Shown piece by piece: positions 32,543 to 47,500 of a stretch of 64,000 nucleotides of DNA (position 1 is its first letter; each line of letters opens with the position of its first letter). A program made the translations under genes and the position numbers. Source of the DNA: Otis tarda (Eukaryota > Chordata > Aves > Otidiformes > Otididae); the NCBI GenBank assembly GCA_026413225.1, contig CM048552.1:135173053-135237052 (forward strand). The letters run 5' to 3'. The notes under the pieces were generated by a model that was not told the DNA's origin, did not search any database, and worked only from the letters and a program-made list of their open reading frames with translations.

Positions 32543-35500
32543 CTGTATTAAGGATAGGAGGGAGGGAAAGAAAGTGGTAAGAGTCAAAGGTAGTTTCTTA
32601 TCTTAAATAGAAATATGATGTGGTTTAAAAACCAAGTTAGGAGACTTGCCTATGCTACAATTCTCTTGCTGTTCCAGTGAACTGAAGGACATAAGCAAGC
32701 CTTTAGGGGTGAGGATTTGGGCCCTCATGAACGGAAAGCCATCCAGTCTGTCAAGCATCAGTACGATCTATCCACTGCTTTTGCAGTGCTAACCCAGTGA
32801 AACGAACGCTACATGGGTACAATTCAGGAGCAGCAAGGTAGGGCCTGGTGTGTAAAAGAGCTCTTTAAAGACACAGATAATACTGAATCATTACTACGGT
32901 TAGAGTGCGCATTTTATTTTTTTTAAAATGCTCCATATTTTTTATTTGCATGTATTTTCGATTCTACATCTTCAAATAGCTTTGGTAGGAGGTTGTTGGG
33001 TTTTTCTTCTCTCAAGCAACTGAAAATTATGTATCCTTACTTATCGATGTCTAGAGAGAGACCCAGAGGAAATGCCCTAGCTGTGTAACTCTGCACGCAG
33101 CCAAAAACCTCTGAAAAAATCGTGTGAACTAGTTTCTTCATGGTGTTACTGGTAAAATCAAAGCCAGATTCGGTGCTAATAATCGACAATCTGCAAGATG
33201 CAGCACAGACAGACTTTCACAGGGCCATTACCCAAGAAGAAGCTCCTCCACTTCAGCTCACTGTGAAGGAACTGAGATGCTGCTCAGTAGCAGATAAAAA
33301 GTTCTAATTGCTACAGCTGTCGAAACAGATCACTGACTGTAGTTCCCAGATCTGAATTCCACACAGTGCTTAACTTACCTGTCTAAGAATTAGAAGAATC
33401 CTCAATTTTTCCAACAGATTTGCTTTCAATTACCAGTTTATTTTGCTTTTTAAGGAGGCAGATGTCTCTTCGTCATAATTCATACTATATTTATTAATAT
33501 GGAGTTACAGAAGTTATTAATAGGTAATACGAGTCTTACCTGTCATCCTTTTCACTAGACAGAAGTCCCTCTGTAAGTGATACTTCTCCTAGTTCTTCTT
33601 TTTTTGAATCCTGGCAACCAAGAGGAAAATGCACTTTCTGTTACTGGTTCTTAAGTTGAAGTTTAGGTGACTCTAATAACAGCATCTGTATTTTAAGGCA
33701 CCTAACTCAAAATAGAAATCTTCTGCAGGAGTCACCCTATTTCTACAAATGCTACATTGCACCCAGAATAATGACACTTTGGAAAATCAGGTTTGGGTAA
33801 TGTCTGAACAAAAGGATGCTGCAGTCTTTCAGCAAAGGAATGCTCACCCATGTACAGACCTGTTCTTTAAGGTCAGATTTTCCATTTTGCCAGAATAAAT
33901 TGTCAGTTGTGCTGCTGGAACACAAACTGACCTGCGTAGATTCAAACTGTATTTAACCACAGTTTAAACTAAAAATTGAGGACATTTAAATGTAAATACT
34001 GTCCTAATATCTAAAAACCAAATAAACTAACAAACCCCCTCCCACAGGATACCAGAACAAAAAACACTATAGAAGAAAATTTTCTTTTTTTTTCCTTTTG
34101 AATCAACACATTTTTGCAATACAAATACACTAATCTCTGCAGGTTGTTGCAGAAAGCTTCTGAATTAAGGGGAAAAAAAAGGAGAATATTGTTTCCATTC
34201 TAAGCATACTTAGCAAGACACAAATTCAGTCAATAATATTTTTGGGACTTAGTTTTGAGAATAATCACCTTGTTTGCCAGTTCCTGCTCTCTGCTCTGCT
34301 GAATTATTCTCATGTATTTTTCTAATGGATTTGAAGGAGGATCCTTTATATTGTCTTTAGCACCAGAATTACTGTTTTCAGATTTTACCTCCTGCTTATC
34401 TCCTTTTTCTTCATCTATTTTCATCGAGTCTTGGCTCCACTTTAAGACACAAAATCAAAATTAAATAGGGTTTACCTCAAGAAAAATACCTTTGTATCTG
34501 CACTACATGGAGGATTTAACGTTAACCTCTGTAAAACACGCCGGTCTAAACACCATTAAACTGGTTACATGCAGTTCAAGATTAAATGTTAAGCTATTGC
34601 TTCAATTCAGAAAGTCACATTCAAAAAAATGCACTCTAACCCTGTCTGGGTGTCTGAGACGCTGTGAGGCCTGAGGCTTCTACGCGTGACATCTACAGGT
34701 GAATGGAAGATGAGCTGACACAGGTATGCAAGATTCTTGAAGGGTCTGGTTTGCTGTTGTGAAGGTTGGCTTGAGCACTTCTGATCAATACGACTCCAGT
34801 GATTCAAATTAACCAAGCTTTATGGGTGGGAAGAGGCAGATGAAATGGGAGGGACCAAAACCCAAGTTTTATACAGGTCCTAGCAGTCCAAAACACTACT
34901 TCAACACATGGTACATCATCTCAAAGGGATTTAAGTAAACTCCTTAAGGTCTCATTATAACTTCTGCTTCCAAGAAAGTACCACAGACACCCTGATACAG
35001 GCTAACGAACAGATGGACATTAACCCCCCAGCAGCAGTTCAGACCAGCACGACAGCGAATGTATAGCACATATTGATGGCCTGGTGACAGCTGCCTTCTA
35101 AGTTCTGGCCATAAAACTGTAGCTTCCAGTTACATGAAGTATGGAATAAAAAGCATCTGTTTCCAGTGAAAATATTACTTGGCATAAGGAGAAATTCTAG
35201 TGAGACTCTTTGGTTAATCGCACAAATACATAAAAGAACTTGGCCTCTACTACTTTCACTGAAAGAGTAAAATCTATTTTTAACCAAGTAACACACACAG
35301 TGATCCTAAAATGCATGGCATTACAGAGCTGCATTACTGTCAGAAATTAAAATACTAAAAGTGCACCACCTCTTTGTTAAGCTCTTCCACTTCTTTTTGC
35401 TCTCTTTCCAAAGCTGCTTCTTGTTCTCTCTCTCTCCTTTCTTCTCTTGCTTTCCTTTCTTCTTCTAAGTTTTTCTCAGCTTCTCTATTCTGTTCTTCAA

Positions 35501-38500
35501 TCTGTCTTTGATCCAGCACCGCTGCGAAAAAATATTTCAACATCTGAGATTTCATTTACGTGGTTCAGTGATCTACTGCAGTGGCAGACAAATACATACA
35601 CAGTAACAGGTTCCTGTATAACAGTAACAGTAAATGAAAAACAACTGGATATATTGTTTATACATATACATATACCAAAGTTATTCTTAGGTATCCGGTA
35701 ATGTTTCATCCCACCTTTATACATTTTTATTCTGATATATGACTCACTCAGAATTAAACAGTAAAGTCAAATTAGAGGCCAGAGAGTTGACAAATCTCTC
35801 TCTGCACTTCTCATTAAATCTCTGTTATCCTAAAGTTCATGTTTCTACATTCTTTCCCTCTCTGCAATATACAATTTTTTATATTTATAAAGCAAAATAC
35901 TTAGAAAACCTTTGAAAATTATCGCAGGACACACTGCTGATGTGACCAGTATCTTAAAAAATCTATGTAAGTAGAACAATATTCAGATAGTCATTACATA
36001 TGCAAACTATATACTGGGAATTGTTAGAAGCTAGAAAGCTCTTCTCTAAATAGAAATAATCATAATTCTATCTAGAACGATTAGAAAAGCAGCATACTGC
36101 ACTGAAACCATCCTCATCTAGCCAAAGAATTAAAAAAGCATTGTGATAATACAATTTGTGAACAGAATCAAGAAAAATGAAAAAAAATCCAAACAAGCAG
36201 TACATAAAATATTTTAAACAAAACAAAACCAAACCTTTCCAGTCATATTTCTATCGAGTAGAAATAATATTGAATAATTATCCTAAAGAGAAAAGACAAA
36301 ACCAAATTTGTCTCTCCAGAAGCTGGACAGGGGGGTGGGACGGGTGGCAAAAGTGTTTAAATTAAAAACAAATTTAACCAAAACCAGAGTGAGTCATCCT
36401 CATACAGTAAAGCAAAAGGAAACATTCCTTCCTCTTTATTGCGTACTCAGCATACATACCTACAGAATGTTAAATATTTGGCTTTTTGTTTTATACATTT
36501 GACATTTAAAAAGAGTATTCACTTTTGTTTCTGAGCTGAGAACTCACTTAAGTCCTGCGGCGAAGTGGCTGTTGCTGGCACAGTGGCTGTGACATGGTTT
36601 CCATTGACGATGTCCCCAGATGGATACAAGGCATCACTTTCACACTGCTCTGGAATGTCCCCCTGATCTGGAGAAGAAATTTGAACAATGGCTTCATTAT
36701 TTTGTAATTACAATAGCGAAGCACAGCAACGGACACAAAGTGTGGGAATGGCTGAATTAGAACACATAAATATCAGCACTAATTGAGCATTTTCCCTTCA
36801 ACTTGACCATTTCCCCGAGGATTAGAATTATCATAGGCTGCACTTGCTTCTTTAATTACAGAATTGTTAGCTTTGAAATTAGCTATTGGGACACATCTGT
36901 TTACAAAGCCAAAACAGATTCATGAATAAATATACAGCAGAAAACAAAAATGTTTTCATGTCTTTACATAACCAAGATACAGGTCACATAAAAATTACAG
37001 CTCCAAGCTTAGCTCATCCTTTCCATGCACATAAAACCAACCTTTAATTATTTGATCGCACACTATTTCTTTATTAGGATCCTTGCCTTCTTCAGTTCAC
37101 AGGATGGATACTGCTAACTCATATATTCTACATTACATTTTCTTCTCCCTGTGCAACGTGCCTCTGAATTTACAAAAACACAATTACTGTACTTCTGTTG
37201 TGGTCATTGCTATGATATTCAATTGCTTCTTAACTATTTATTTGCAAAGTAAGCAGACTGCTATTATCTCAACTTTATGGGACAAAGCAAAAAGAGATAA
37301 GAAGTCAGATACAGCCACTATCTCTACGTGGCCAAACTGAAATATACAGGATCATTGTTACAAGCATTTACTGTAATACAGTACAGATGCCTTATATATC
37401 TCCTTAACTTTCAGGTAAAGGTTTAGAAAATATCAATTTCCCATCCTTCAAATATTATCAAGGTTTCAAGCATTTTTCTTTTCCACATCATAATAAAACT
37501 GAAATATCTTGCACAAAGAAAGACAAGACACCCAAATGAATCAGCCTCTCTCTCTGAATGGTCTGAATCTCTTTAAATTAAAGTACTTTTAAAGGAATTA
37601 TAGATGAAAGCATCGCAGAAAATTTCTGCCAAACTGTCAGTCTAGCGAAGTGATGAGAATGTTTTCAGTTTCTCACAAAATAAACAGAGAATCCTACCAG
37701 CTTTGCCTAGGCAAGTAAATTCTACATATGTTTTAGGTAAGACCAAAGTAATGGGCTATCACACTCAGAAGAAAATCTACTCTGTTTTTTTTCCCCTCTT
37801 TAACTTTAGGTTTAAATTATAAAGGTTATCAACAATAACACTATTTCCATATGAGGCATCAGTATGTTTCAGGGTATGTAACATTTAAATAGCCAAAAAA
37901 TTATCTCACAAATAGGTTCCACTTAAATATGATATCTAACTTCTAAATATCTGCTAACCACACAAACAAACAAAAAAAAACAACCCCAAAACAATATAAT
38001 ATAACATAATATAACAATATAATATAAACCCAAAATACCTTTACATTAATCTTTCTGCAGAGGACAAAAAGGTAACACTCTTTGCACACCTTCTCTCTTC
38101 AATGGAAGGGTGGACAGCAAGAGATGACTTATTTCATTAAGATGAGCACATCAACTAAAAGCAATTACTGCCAACAAAAATTCCAGTCTCACAGTAGGAT
38201 TAAAAGGCTTTCCATATCTTCTGGCATCTCCTTCACTCCATTGTTTTCTTCTATTCTTATCAACTTCTTCCTTCATTTTATCTTATTCTACATTTACTTT
38301 TTAGATTTTACATTCTTATTCCCCCTCAATTCCTTCAGTGTTACCTTCTCCCCTTTTCAGCCATTCTGATTTCCTTCTACATCCTGAGATTGTCTTTTCA
38401 TGCAGTCTGACCCAGCTAAAGTACTGTTGATTTAGAAATCATTGGCATATGCAAACTCTTAAAATTATTCTTCTGACTACCACACATCACTAAATGATAC

Positions 38501-41500
38501 AGTAGTAACTTACTTGTGCACAGCACCTACTGAGACCTAATTGCCAAGAACACGCCAGTCTTTTCTCATAAGTGATAAAATAAAAATGAGATATGTAATG
38601 TATTCCTAAAAGTCTCCATTACAAAATTGAACAAATAAATTTGAATCTAATTAAAATATGAGATAAGTAGAAACCATTAGTGGCTACAAGCTCAGTTCAC
38701 ATTCAAATAATGCATTTAAAGCTTATAAAAAGAAAACTAAATGAGATAAACTAAAAAGCAATAAATGTACTGAGTAAAACTTCACAGAGAAATGCACAGA
38801 CGAGTCATTAGCTTCTGCTACTCATCACTAAACACTACCAGCACATCTGCTGTTTAAAAAAACAATATCTTTTTCGTTTGGTTGAGTTTTGAAATACTGG
38901 AAGCCATATTCTCACAGGTTCAGAATCGCGAGCAAGGGCATCACTCCACCTTCCACACGACCTAACCACAACCAAAACAACAAGCCAGTCTCAGACCCAG
39001 GAAAACACTCACAGTAGTTCGGAATATTTTCTTTGAAATCAGTGATTCTCACTCTCCCATACAATAATTATAATCTCTGTGCCAACTATGAATTTAATTA
39101 TACCACCCAGTAACATATCTCCACCAGTCTCAAGACTTTACAGATCTAGAAAAATTTGGAAATGGGAAAGGTCTTTAGCTTTCTGTTCACATCTTTCTCA
39201 TTGACAATTTCACTTTAAACCCACAGTTTCATGTGCGATGAGGCTACGCAGGTCCAACATTAAAGATTTCACTCAAATGCTGAAAAACTAGGAAATAAAG
39301 CCACTATCTGTGTTTCTATTTCTCTCTCCATATACAAGTGACTATAAAGTGCACTAACTTTCATTATCTTCCTCTTTCTACAGTACCTTAGTTACATAAA
39401 AATTTTTGAAAACTGACCCTGCAGGCTTGACTGCAGCACGTAGAGAGAAAGAAGCATTTTATAGCATGCAATGCAAAACACCACATAATGACAAGAGAGC
39501 AGAAATGTAAATAAATAAAATGCTGACCTCAAAGAAAAAAAAAATCATGTTTCAGTAACTGAACTTTATGTTCCAAAACCACTCAGAGATGCTGATTAAT
39601 GACAGCATAACTGCAAGTGTTCTTCACATATTTCCACACACTTCTAAATTAACTTCTAATTCATAATACTATTTAAGCCTCAGTTATTGAAGGAAAAATC
39701 AACAAGAGGATATGGAATGGCTGCAGAAATTTATCTTCAGAATTACAACTTGGTAATCCTACTCTGATATTGGTCCATGACGAATACTCCCTGGAGTTCT
39801 ACTTTATGCAGCAAATATAACAGAGCCTCAAGTTAGTTCATATACCAACTAGTACAATTTGCTGTTTTTAAAAAAATCCTACACAATTTTAAAACATTCT
39901 GGAACAACTGTCAGACCTATAGGAATTAATCAGAACAAGGTTAGGCAAGACTTCCGAACAAAAAGTGTATTTCAAAATTTCAGAACCAACTTGATTTTAG
40001 TGTCTACTTATTACTACATACATCTCCTCTAAAGATGCAAATATGAAGAAAACTAATCCTTCATCATCTGAAACAGTTTGTTTTTCTTATTTCCAACATC
40101 AATCAGAATTTTTTCTCACTACTGTCTTAAACTATCAAGACAATGGTCTTCGAACTGTTAAGCCCCAAGGCGTCAAAACTTTCTAAAATGCACTAAAACG
40201 TACATTCAAGAGAAGAAATGGGTTCTTCAAGGTCCTCATACATCAGTTTTTCTGGTTTGGGGATATCGCCGAAATCTTGTTTATCTGTTTGTTGATTATG
40301 AAGTCTGAAAGAAGAAGGAAGAACATAAATAATTTACTAAACACAAATGCTAAACTTTAAGCAAACAGCATTCTGAGATTTAAATACAAGGATTACTCAC
40401 ATGCTTAGCCACAGACTAAACCAAACCTAAAAACCATGCAACCAAAATCTGGTAACTTTCTGACTCAAAAAGTCAGCTCTGTCTCTCTGACAGTCATCTC
40501 CCTGCAGCCTTTCCCCAAGGCCTACATATGACATAAAGGCATTACGTTAAACCAAAATACACTCTCAAAAGGCATGAAAAGGAGTAAGGGAAAAAAAAGG
40601 AGAAATACAATGAAATGTGACAACTGAAATTAAGAAATTTGCCTTTTTAGGCTCTGTGTTACAGTCCAATTCCATCTTAACAGATGTGTTTGAAATGTAT
40701 TAGGATTAGATGTCTGGCAAATCATATACACAGGGGTGAGTATCTGGGTGCTATGAAAAATGGGGTTAGTGCCCTCATTCTAAATCCCCATTTATCTCAT
40801 CAGAAAGATAATGGGAAAGAACAGTATCCCCCGCGTGACCCAGCTACTAAACTCTGCCCAGAACCAGAAGAGCAAAAGGAGTGCAGGTCAGTAATGAAAT
40901 TCAGCAGCAGCACTTCATAAAGGAGCTTACTTCACACCAGCTGGTGCTCTTCACCATGGCATAACTATGTTTCTGCTTACAATTTCTAAGGAATTCAGGT
41001 CTTCTATGGGGCAAAAGTGGAGAACAAAGAAAACACCCTCCCCTCCCAAGGGGGGGTGTTTATTTTCAATAAAAAATGTAAATCTGGGAACAAACAAATA
41101 AACCCGCATTGTCAGAAGGATAGTTCAGTAATATCAGTGGGGAAAAATACCCTGTAAATTAAATAAAGTAGAATAAATGGAAGGTCAAGATTTTGGAAAT
41201 CTGCTTCACGTTTTTAGTCTTTCCTTCACAGAAATGTTCAAGTGTTAAATAATTCTTAAGGATGCAAAGTTCAAGGACATGCACGTCACTCTCTTCAATA
41301 CTGTGTCCTGCAACACTGCTAGAAAGACAGTCAATACACTGCCTCAGATTCGACAACCAGAAGAGGTCTGCCTCATGAAGACCAACACACACATGTATTT
41401 CCAAATAATTTTCAAAATTTGTTCCATCAACCAGTTGGCAACCAAACCCTGGACTGCACCTAATGTCAATATTCCATAAAACAGTACTGCTGTGCCAATC

Positions 41501-44500
41501 AACACCAAATGATCAAATTGCATGAGTTATCCTTAAAATTACCGTTAAAGCTTAAACAAAAAAAAACAACCACCACCATCTAAACTACTTTGTTTATGTC
41601 TGAAATTACTTTTTTAGCCTAAAACTTGTAACAAGCCTCACAATTGCTTTCTTCAGCCCTAAACAAAAAAGGAACAGTTTAGATAATAATCTGCCTTATA
41701 ACTCTAGTCTTCCTGTTTATTGGCTTCTTTCATACCACTCATATCTTGAAATATAAACAAACAAGGAGCTCCTGTAGTCACACAAGCAATTGTTCTTCCT
41801 CACTGGCAGAGGTCTAACTTGCAATGGATTACTGGTGTTACAGCATCATATTTTATTTTCTTTTAGAAGAAAAATTTCCCATTGCCACTTAAAATCTACA
41901 GGTCATAAACTAATCCCACAATACACATCAATGATGTGGCATTTGCCTAGTAAGGAGAGTAAATAGCTGCAAAAGCCCACACATGCATTTCTCAAATACT
42001 TTATGTAACAGAAAACAGTCCAAGGCACAAGAAATTAAGAAATACACAACACAAGAATGTTTTCCTTTTAAGAAAGTCTTGGGAAAGCAGCAAATTCAAG
42101 GAAATTATTGGGACCTCATACCCTTGCTTTGTCACAAATAACACAAGAAAGCAACTACAACCCAGAGCTGCCTGCCCAGACCCTGGCCTGTTCTTTGCAA
42201 CACAACTTGCTCCTACTGTTCACTCTTCAGGCAGCATGGGGCTCTACAACATCCTTCAAAGAAGCACAGTCCCTCACAGTATTAAGAGCGTTTTCCCATA
42301 TCACCTTAACATTTGCTCAACCTTCACTTCATAAGGTCTGTCACAGGAATTCAGGGAATCTGAAAGACACTGTAGAAAATGTTAACGAAGCAGGGAAAGA
42401 AGAGACAGCCAGTTACAGGAACTAATGTCACAGTCCCTAGAAATCCCAACAGCTTCTTTTCAAGGCCAAGGACATGAAGGCTCTCTCTCCCCAAATTCTA
42501 ACCACAGAGACTCTCTCTACATTAAACGTATATTGAGGACTGGATAACAAAAAATAAGAAAGAATAAGAAAGCCCTACAACTGCCTGCTAGAGTTGCTGC
42601 AGGACAAGGTGTCTTTCTTCAGCCATCAAAGCTGGAATGATGGCTAGCAGGTTAAGGCAAATTCAAGTGTCTCTTCTTAGAAAAGAAACATTAAAAATTA
42701 AATACGCAAGCTTTTTCTAAAGACACCTAGTCACTATTCTGTTCTGGAGAGTGGAGGCAGCAGCAGCCATTAAGAATGGAAGAATTTCATACATGGAAAG
42801 AAGAGACACAGAGAGGAAAGAGAAGTCATTTTTATGCAGCTTAATTTTGCCAAGTTATTAATTTACTTAAAACAGATCTTAAAAAAAAAACAAAACACCA
42901 AAGGAAAAGAGAAGAAGGTTCTGCTACTCATCCCCTTCCCACATGCAAAGGAGACTGGAGCTTCCTATTCTGAAAACAGTTACAGAGGCACATGAACAAG
43001 CTCTTCAGAGAAAAAAAAATAGCATTGCAGCTTGTTAATGAATGAAGTGAGAATGTACAACTGTCTTAGTTTAAATTCTCAAGACAGACAGGAGAAACTA
43101 CTGAGCTTCAGTCAGCAAAAGCTCATCAATCAGGTCACAGATGTGAAAAATGGAGACACGACAGAAGAGACATAGCTTTGCTCAAGGAGTTACCGGCCTT
43201 TTTATATTAAAGACTTGTGTGCATCAAATATAACCTCAATAGCTTTTGAACATCAAGTAGATGCAAAAAGTCTGTTCTGATATTGGAAAGAGGAGAAATT
43301 ATCACTGCTTTGGACAGGAATTTGTGATGAGCTTGTAGTTTTACTTTTTCCTTGAAAAATTATTTCAAGCCATTGAAACACGAACTTTACCCCTCTAAAG
43401 ACCCAACCTTGTCTGTAGACATGAAGTTTGTTCTCAAATTAGTCTACAGTGACAGCAGGAGTTCTTGTTAGCCCTACTGGGATTACATTTATATGGACAG
43501 CACAGAAGCCTACTGGAGGAATCAAACCTGTCAAATTCCAAAAGAGCCCACGACAGCAAACTGCTAGAAATGCATTCACATTCAGATAATTCATATGAAG
43601 GTGAGGATCTCTGATAGGATTGTTGTAATACGACATGACAAGCGATAGTCCATTAACTGGCCACTGTAGTATCTTCGCATTCCCATTTGCAACACAGTGC
43701 AGCCATTCTTACTCAGAAAAAATATACAGTCTAAATTTTAAAATTATCAATATGGTCCAAAGTTATGGGACAGGAGAAGTCAGATATATCATGAACATAC
43801 ACATACGTTCTTCAGATGTTCAAAAAAAATTTTCTTTTTCATAGATACTATACATTGGCATGCAAGTCAGTTGTTTAACTCAGATTTACTTTTAAGAACA
43901 GATTTCACACTTTTAGGAAACTTTTAGAAAACATGTTTTCTGAAATTAGCAATTAATGGAATATTTATTTATTAACAATGAATCTTTTATTCAGCTGTCT
44001 GAAACTGGTCTACTGTGTAAGGAAATACAATCAAAGAGAAGGTCCACACTGACACAACAGATTTCAAGCACTGCAGAACTCACAGCTCTCAAAATATGAG
44101 GATCCACAAGACACTTAGATTTAGACAAGAGCATCCAGTGCTTTCAAAAGTTCATCAGAACACCGACACAAGAAAAGTAGAAAAGCAGAGAAGAAGGGGA
44201 AAAGCAAAAGTTCACTGTTAAAGGCTAGAGCTGTATCTAAGGATGTATCAACAACAGCCTGAAAACTAACAAAGTATATCAGCCTGACCTGAGCCCAGGA
44301 ACATCGAAATTTTGTGTGACTTGTATCTGCCAGCTGTGCCATAGGGGTGGCAGTGTACACCAAATGAACCATCTTCTTCTATCTTTGAAGACACAGGGTG
44401 TAACAAAGCAATACTTACATTGGTTGAAGTAGCACAAACTGAATGTACCGAGAAGCACAGTTCTAAAAAGTGTTTTAATCACAGAGGAACTAATATCCCA

Positions 44501-47500
44501 ACAGCAGAATTTGAGCTAAGTTTCACTGATGGATATTTATCAATTTGCTCTATCTGCATTAAACTAATATGCTAAACTAATGTGAGGCTTAGGATGCCTC
44601 ACATTCTCACTCTCCAGGCTTTTTAGTTCTTTGCCTAGCACTTTTCCATGGCAGTGGATTTTTCAGGCTCTGGAGCTAGTGCTACTACTACTGTTTCTTC
44701 CCAACAGAGGAAATCTTTGGAATAACCTTTCATGTTTGCTCAACTACAACAGTTAAATGACTTTACAAAACACTTTGTAAATCAGTCACGTTTTACTTTG
44801 TCATAGGAGAAGACTTGATTGGTTTTTTTTTTTTTTTTAAAAAAAAAAAACCCAAACATTGCATTCATCTGAAGTTTCCAATGCACTTGAGGTTTAAGTA
44901 TTTCACTGCACATAACTTTGCACTGTAAGGAAGCACGAATTTAACAGAGGTGAAAATGTCAAATTTTATTTGCCAAAGGTGTTTGGATTTGGGAGATGGG
45001 GTTGCTTGCTTGTTTTTTTAAACTAAGTTCCTCTCGAGGCATCATACCGAAGAACGGAAATCCTTATCCACCTTTAGAAAAGTTTCCGCTTATAAAATTA
45101 ATGGCTTACTTGAATTGTAAAATCAGCTATCACCATGAAAAATTAGATAAATGTTTCTTCAAAAAGCAGGTTAAAAATCTTGCTTTGTAAACAACGTTAC
45201 CTGATTTTCCGGCCATGACTGGATGGTGAGGAAGAAACAGACTCAGAAGATGAAAGCAGATGTGGCTTTGAAATAGGAGAAAGCACACGGTCAACACTCT
45301 GCTGTGAAGAGGCAAGGTATGAGCCGCTGATGTCTGCAGATAAAAATATCATAATATTTATGTATTAGTCAGTTATTTGTCCTATCTCTTCTCAGACAAG
45401 GTTGTTTTCTACAACACATGCATAATTGGACTGCGTGGGCACCATCACTATAGGGCAACTAACAACCAAATCTACTACGATTAACATGAACTTTCTTGTA
45501 TTGGTTTGTTTTAAATTTTTTTTACCCCTCTGTATGGCAATTCTCTACATGCCTTCACCATCATAAACTTACCTCTCACAAAGCCTATAATTATCATCAC
45601 CCCATACTACGTCCATGTGCCCTACAAACTGCAGCTCCTCTGTCAAACACCAAATAACTTCTCCCATGCTGGCCATTAGAGAAAGCAGTTACAGACCCAG
45701 ATTTCAAGCTGGAGATGTGCTTACTAGTCAGCTTCAGGTCTCCCAAAGGCCATTCTTCATCGGGAAAGTTAACCTGGAGGTTTCATTTTCTACAGATTTG
45801 GTAAAATGGGTGATGAAGCAAGAAAGAAAAATTTTGAAGATTTTATCCTCTTATCCACAGCTGTAAAGTTATCAGGGAAGGAAAACAGACAGTATGACTA
45901 GAGAAGTCTTGAGTTTCCTAGGACAAGGTAAAAACCAAACCCCCTGCATTAAAAAGGCTTTCAATCAAACTTGCAGAGTCCAGCACTTTGCTTACATTTT
46001 GCTTTGCAATCTTAATTTTCATTTCCTGTGCAGCTGCACAGGTCTTTCATTACCAGTACTAGACTATGAATTTGTATTTTTTTCCACAAGATTTGATATT
46101 CACTCCGTAGGCAGGTACTGTTTTTCTTCTCTTTATTGATCAAAAAACTTTTACTGTAGTCAATGCTAATTTGGCTCAAGAGATAGAGGAAGAGCCATTA
46201 TTAACACTCCCATAGCTTAGGTTCTTTCAGATGTTGTAGAGAAGTGCACCCTGTTCATGGTGCACATCATACTGCAGAAGTCAGGATGCTTCAGACCAAG
46301 GTTGTCCATGGATTTTTATCTCCAGACACGCGTATCAGCAGTACCTGTTTGTGATGGGAACTCTCAGTCCACCCACATCCAATCTTTTATAAAACAACCT
46401 TTCAAATTTTCACATGCAGAACGAATGGACCAGAACATCACATTGTATGTGCTGCATGCACCTCCTCGGCATTACACATACTCCATGGCTGGACACATGT
46501 GGCATACCAGTCATCTCAAATGGTAATTTACTACAACCTACAATTATTTAAGTTCAATCCTAGATAATTTCTACTGATTGTCTACTAAAAGACAAATAGC
46601 TGATGCCTTTGGCTCACAGTATGCTGCCTGCAAGACTCACCAACTTTGCTCTTTCTCATCAGAAGGTACAAAGTTTGGTCAAGTAGCGATCACAGTGAAA
46701 AGTACCAATCAAGTAATAGGGAGCACAGGTTAGACAGCAATTTGACTTTTTTTCTCAGGAATTATTTCTTGATCTGTGTTACTGCCCAGAAATTGGAGAC
46801 AGTATGCAGGGAAAATCAGAAAATGATCCTGTCCTACTTGTAGTTGCTCTTAAAGAAATGGGCTCACTCCTTTCCTGTAGGAAGACAAAGCCTGAAAAAT
46901 GTCCAACATGCACGGGCTTGGGAAGGAAAACGGTCAAACACATGAGATAATTTAAAGAAAGAGAGAAAACCACATACCCTTCCGCTGGCAGACTATGCAC
47001 TAAAACAGCTGCTAGATCTGTCAACTGCAAGTATTTTACAGGAGGACACACTTCTTCCTTTCATCCTTTGAAAACAGGTGCTAACAACTGAGCTGCAGTT
47101 TGTCCTTACATAAGTTGACTGTAGTATAACTCACTTAAAGGAAAATCAAATACCAGACTCATCTGCATGACATCTTTTACCTCTTCAAATTTATTCTGAG
47201 CTGTTCTGGCATCTTTAACAGCACTGAAAAGCTCCATGGAAGCTTCCAGAACGACTTACTGTTTTCTAGCAAAGCCAAATCTGGTGCTTCAGCCATCTCC
47301 AGCACAAAGGATAGCAGTATAAAGGCACTTCTGAGAAGACTCTTGAAACAGAGCTGACATATCAAGGGGGAAGCAATCTAAGGGGAAGCAGATAAATCAC
47401 TCCACAGCACGTCAGCACTGAAGCTACAATGTTTACTGGGGTAACAGCAAGTGCTGTATCGGTTCACCTCAAGAATGTATCATCTAGCTCCAAAGCAGTT

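Noticed and set aside
44121-44372. Open frame on - in OFD1 intron 17 as an extra exon
   Set aside because: No homology to OFD1, and exons 17 and 18 already join in the correct phase without it.
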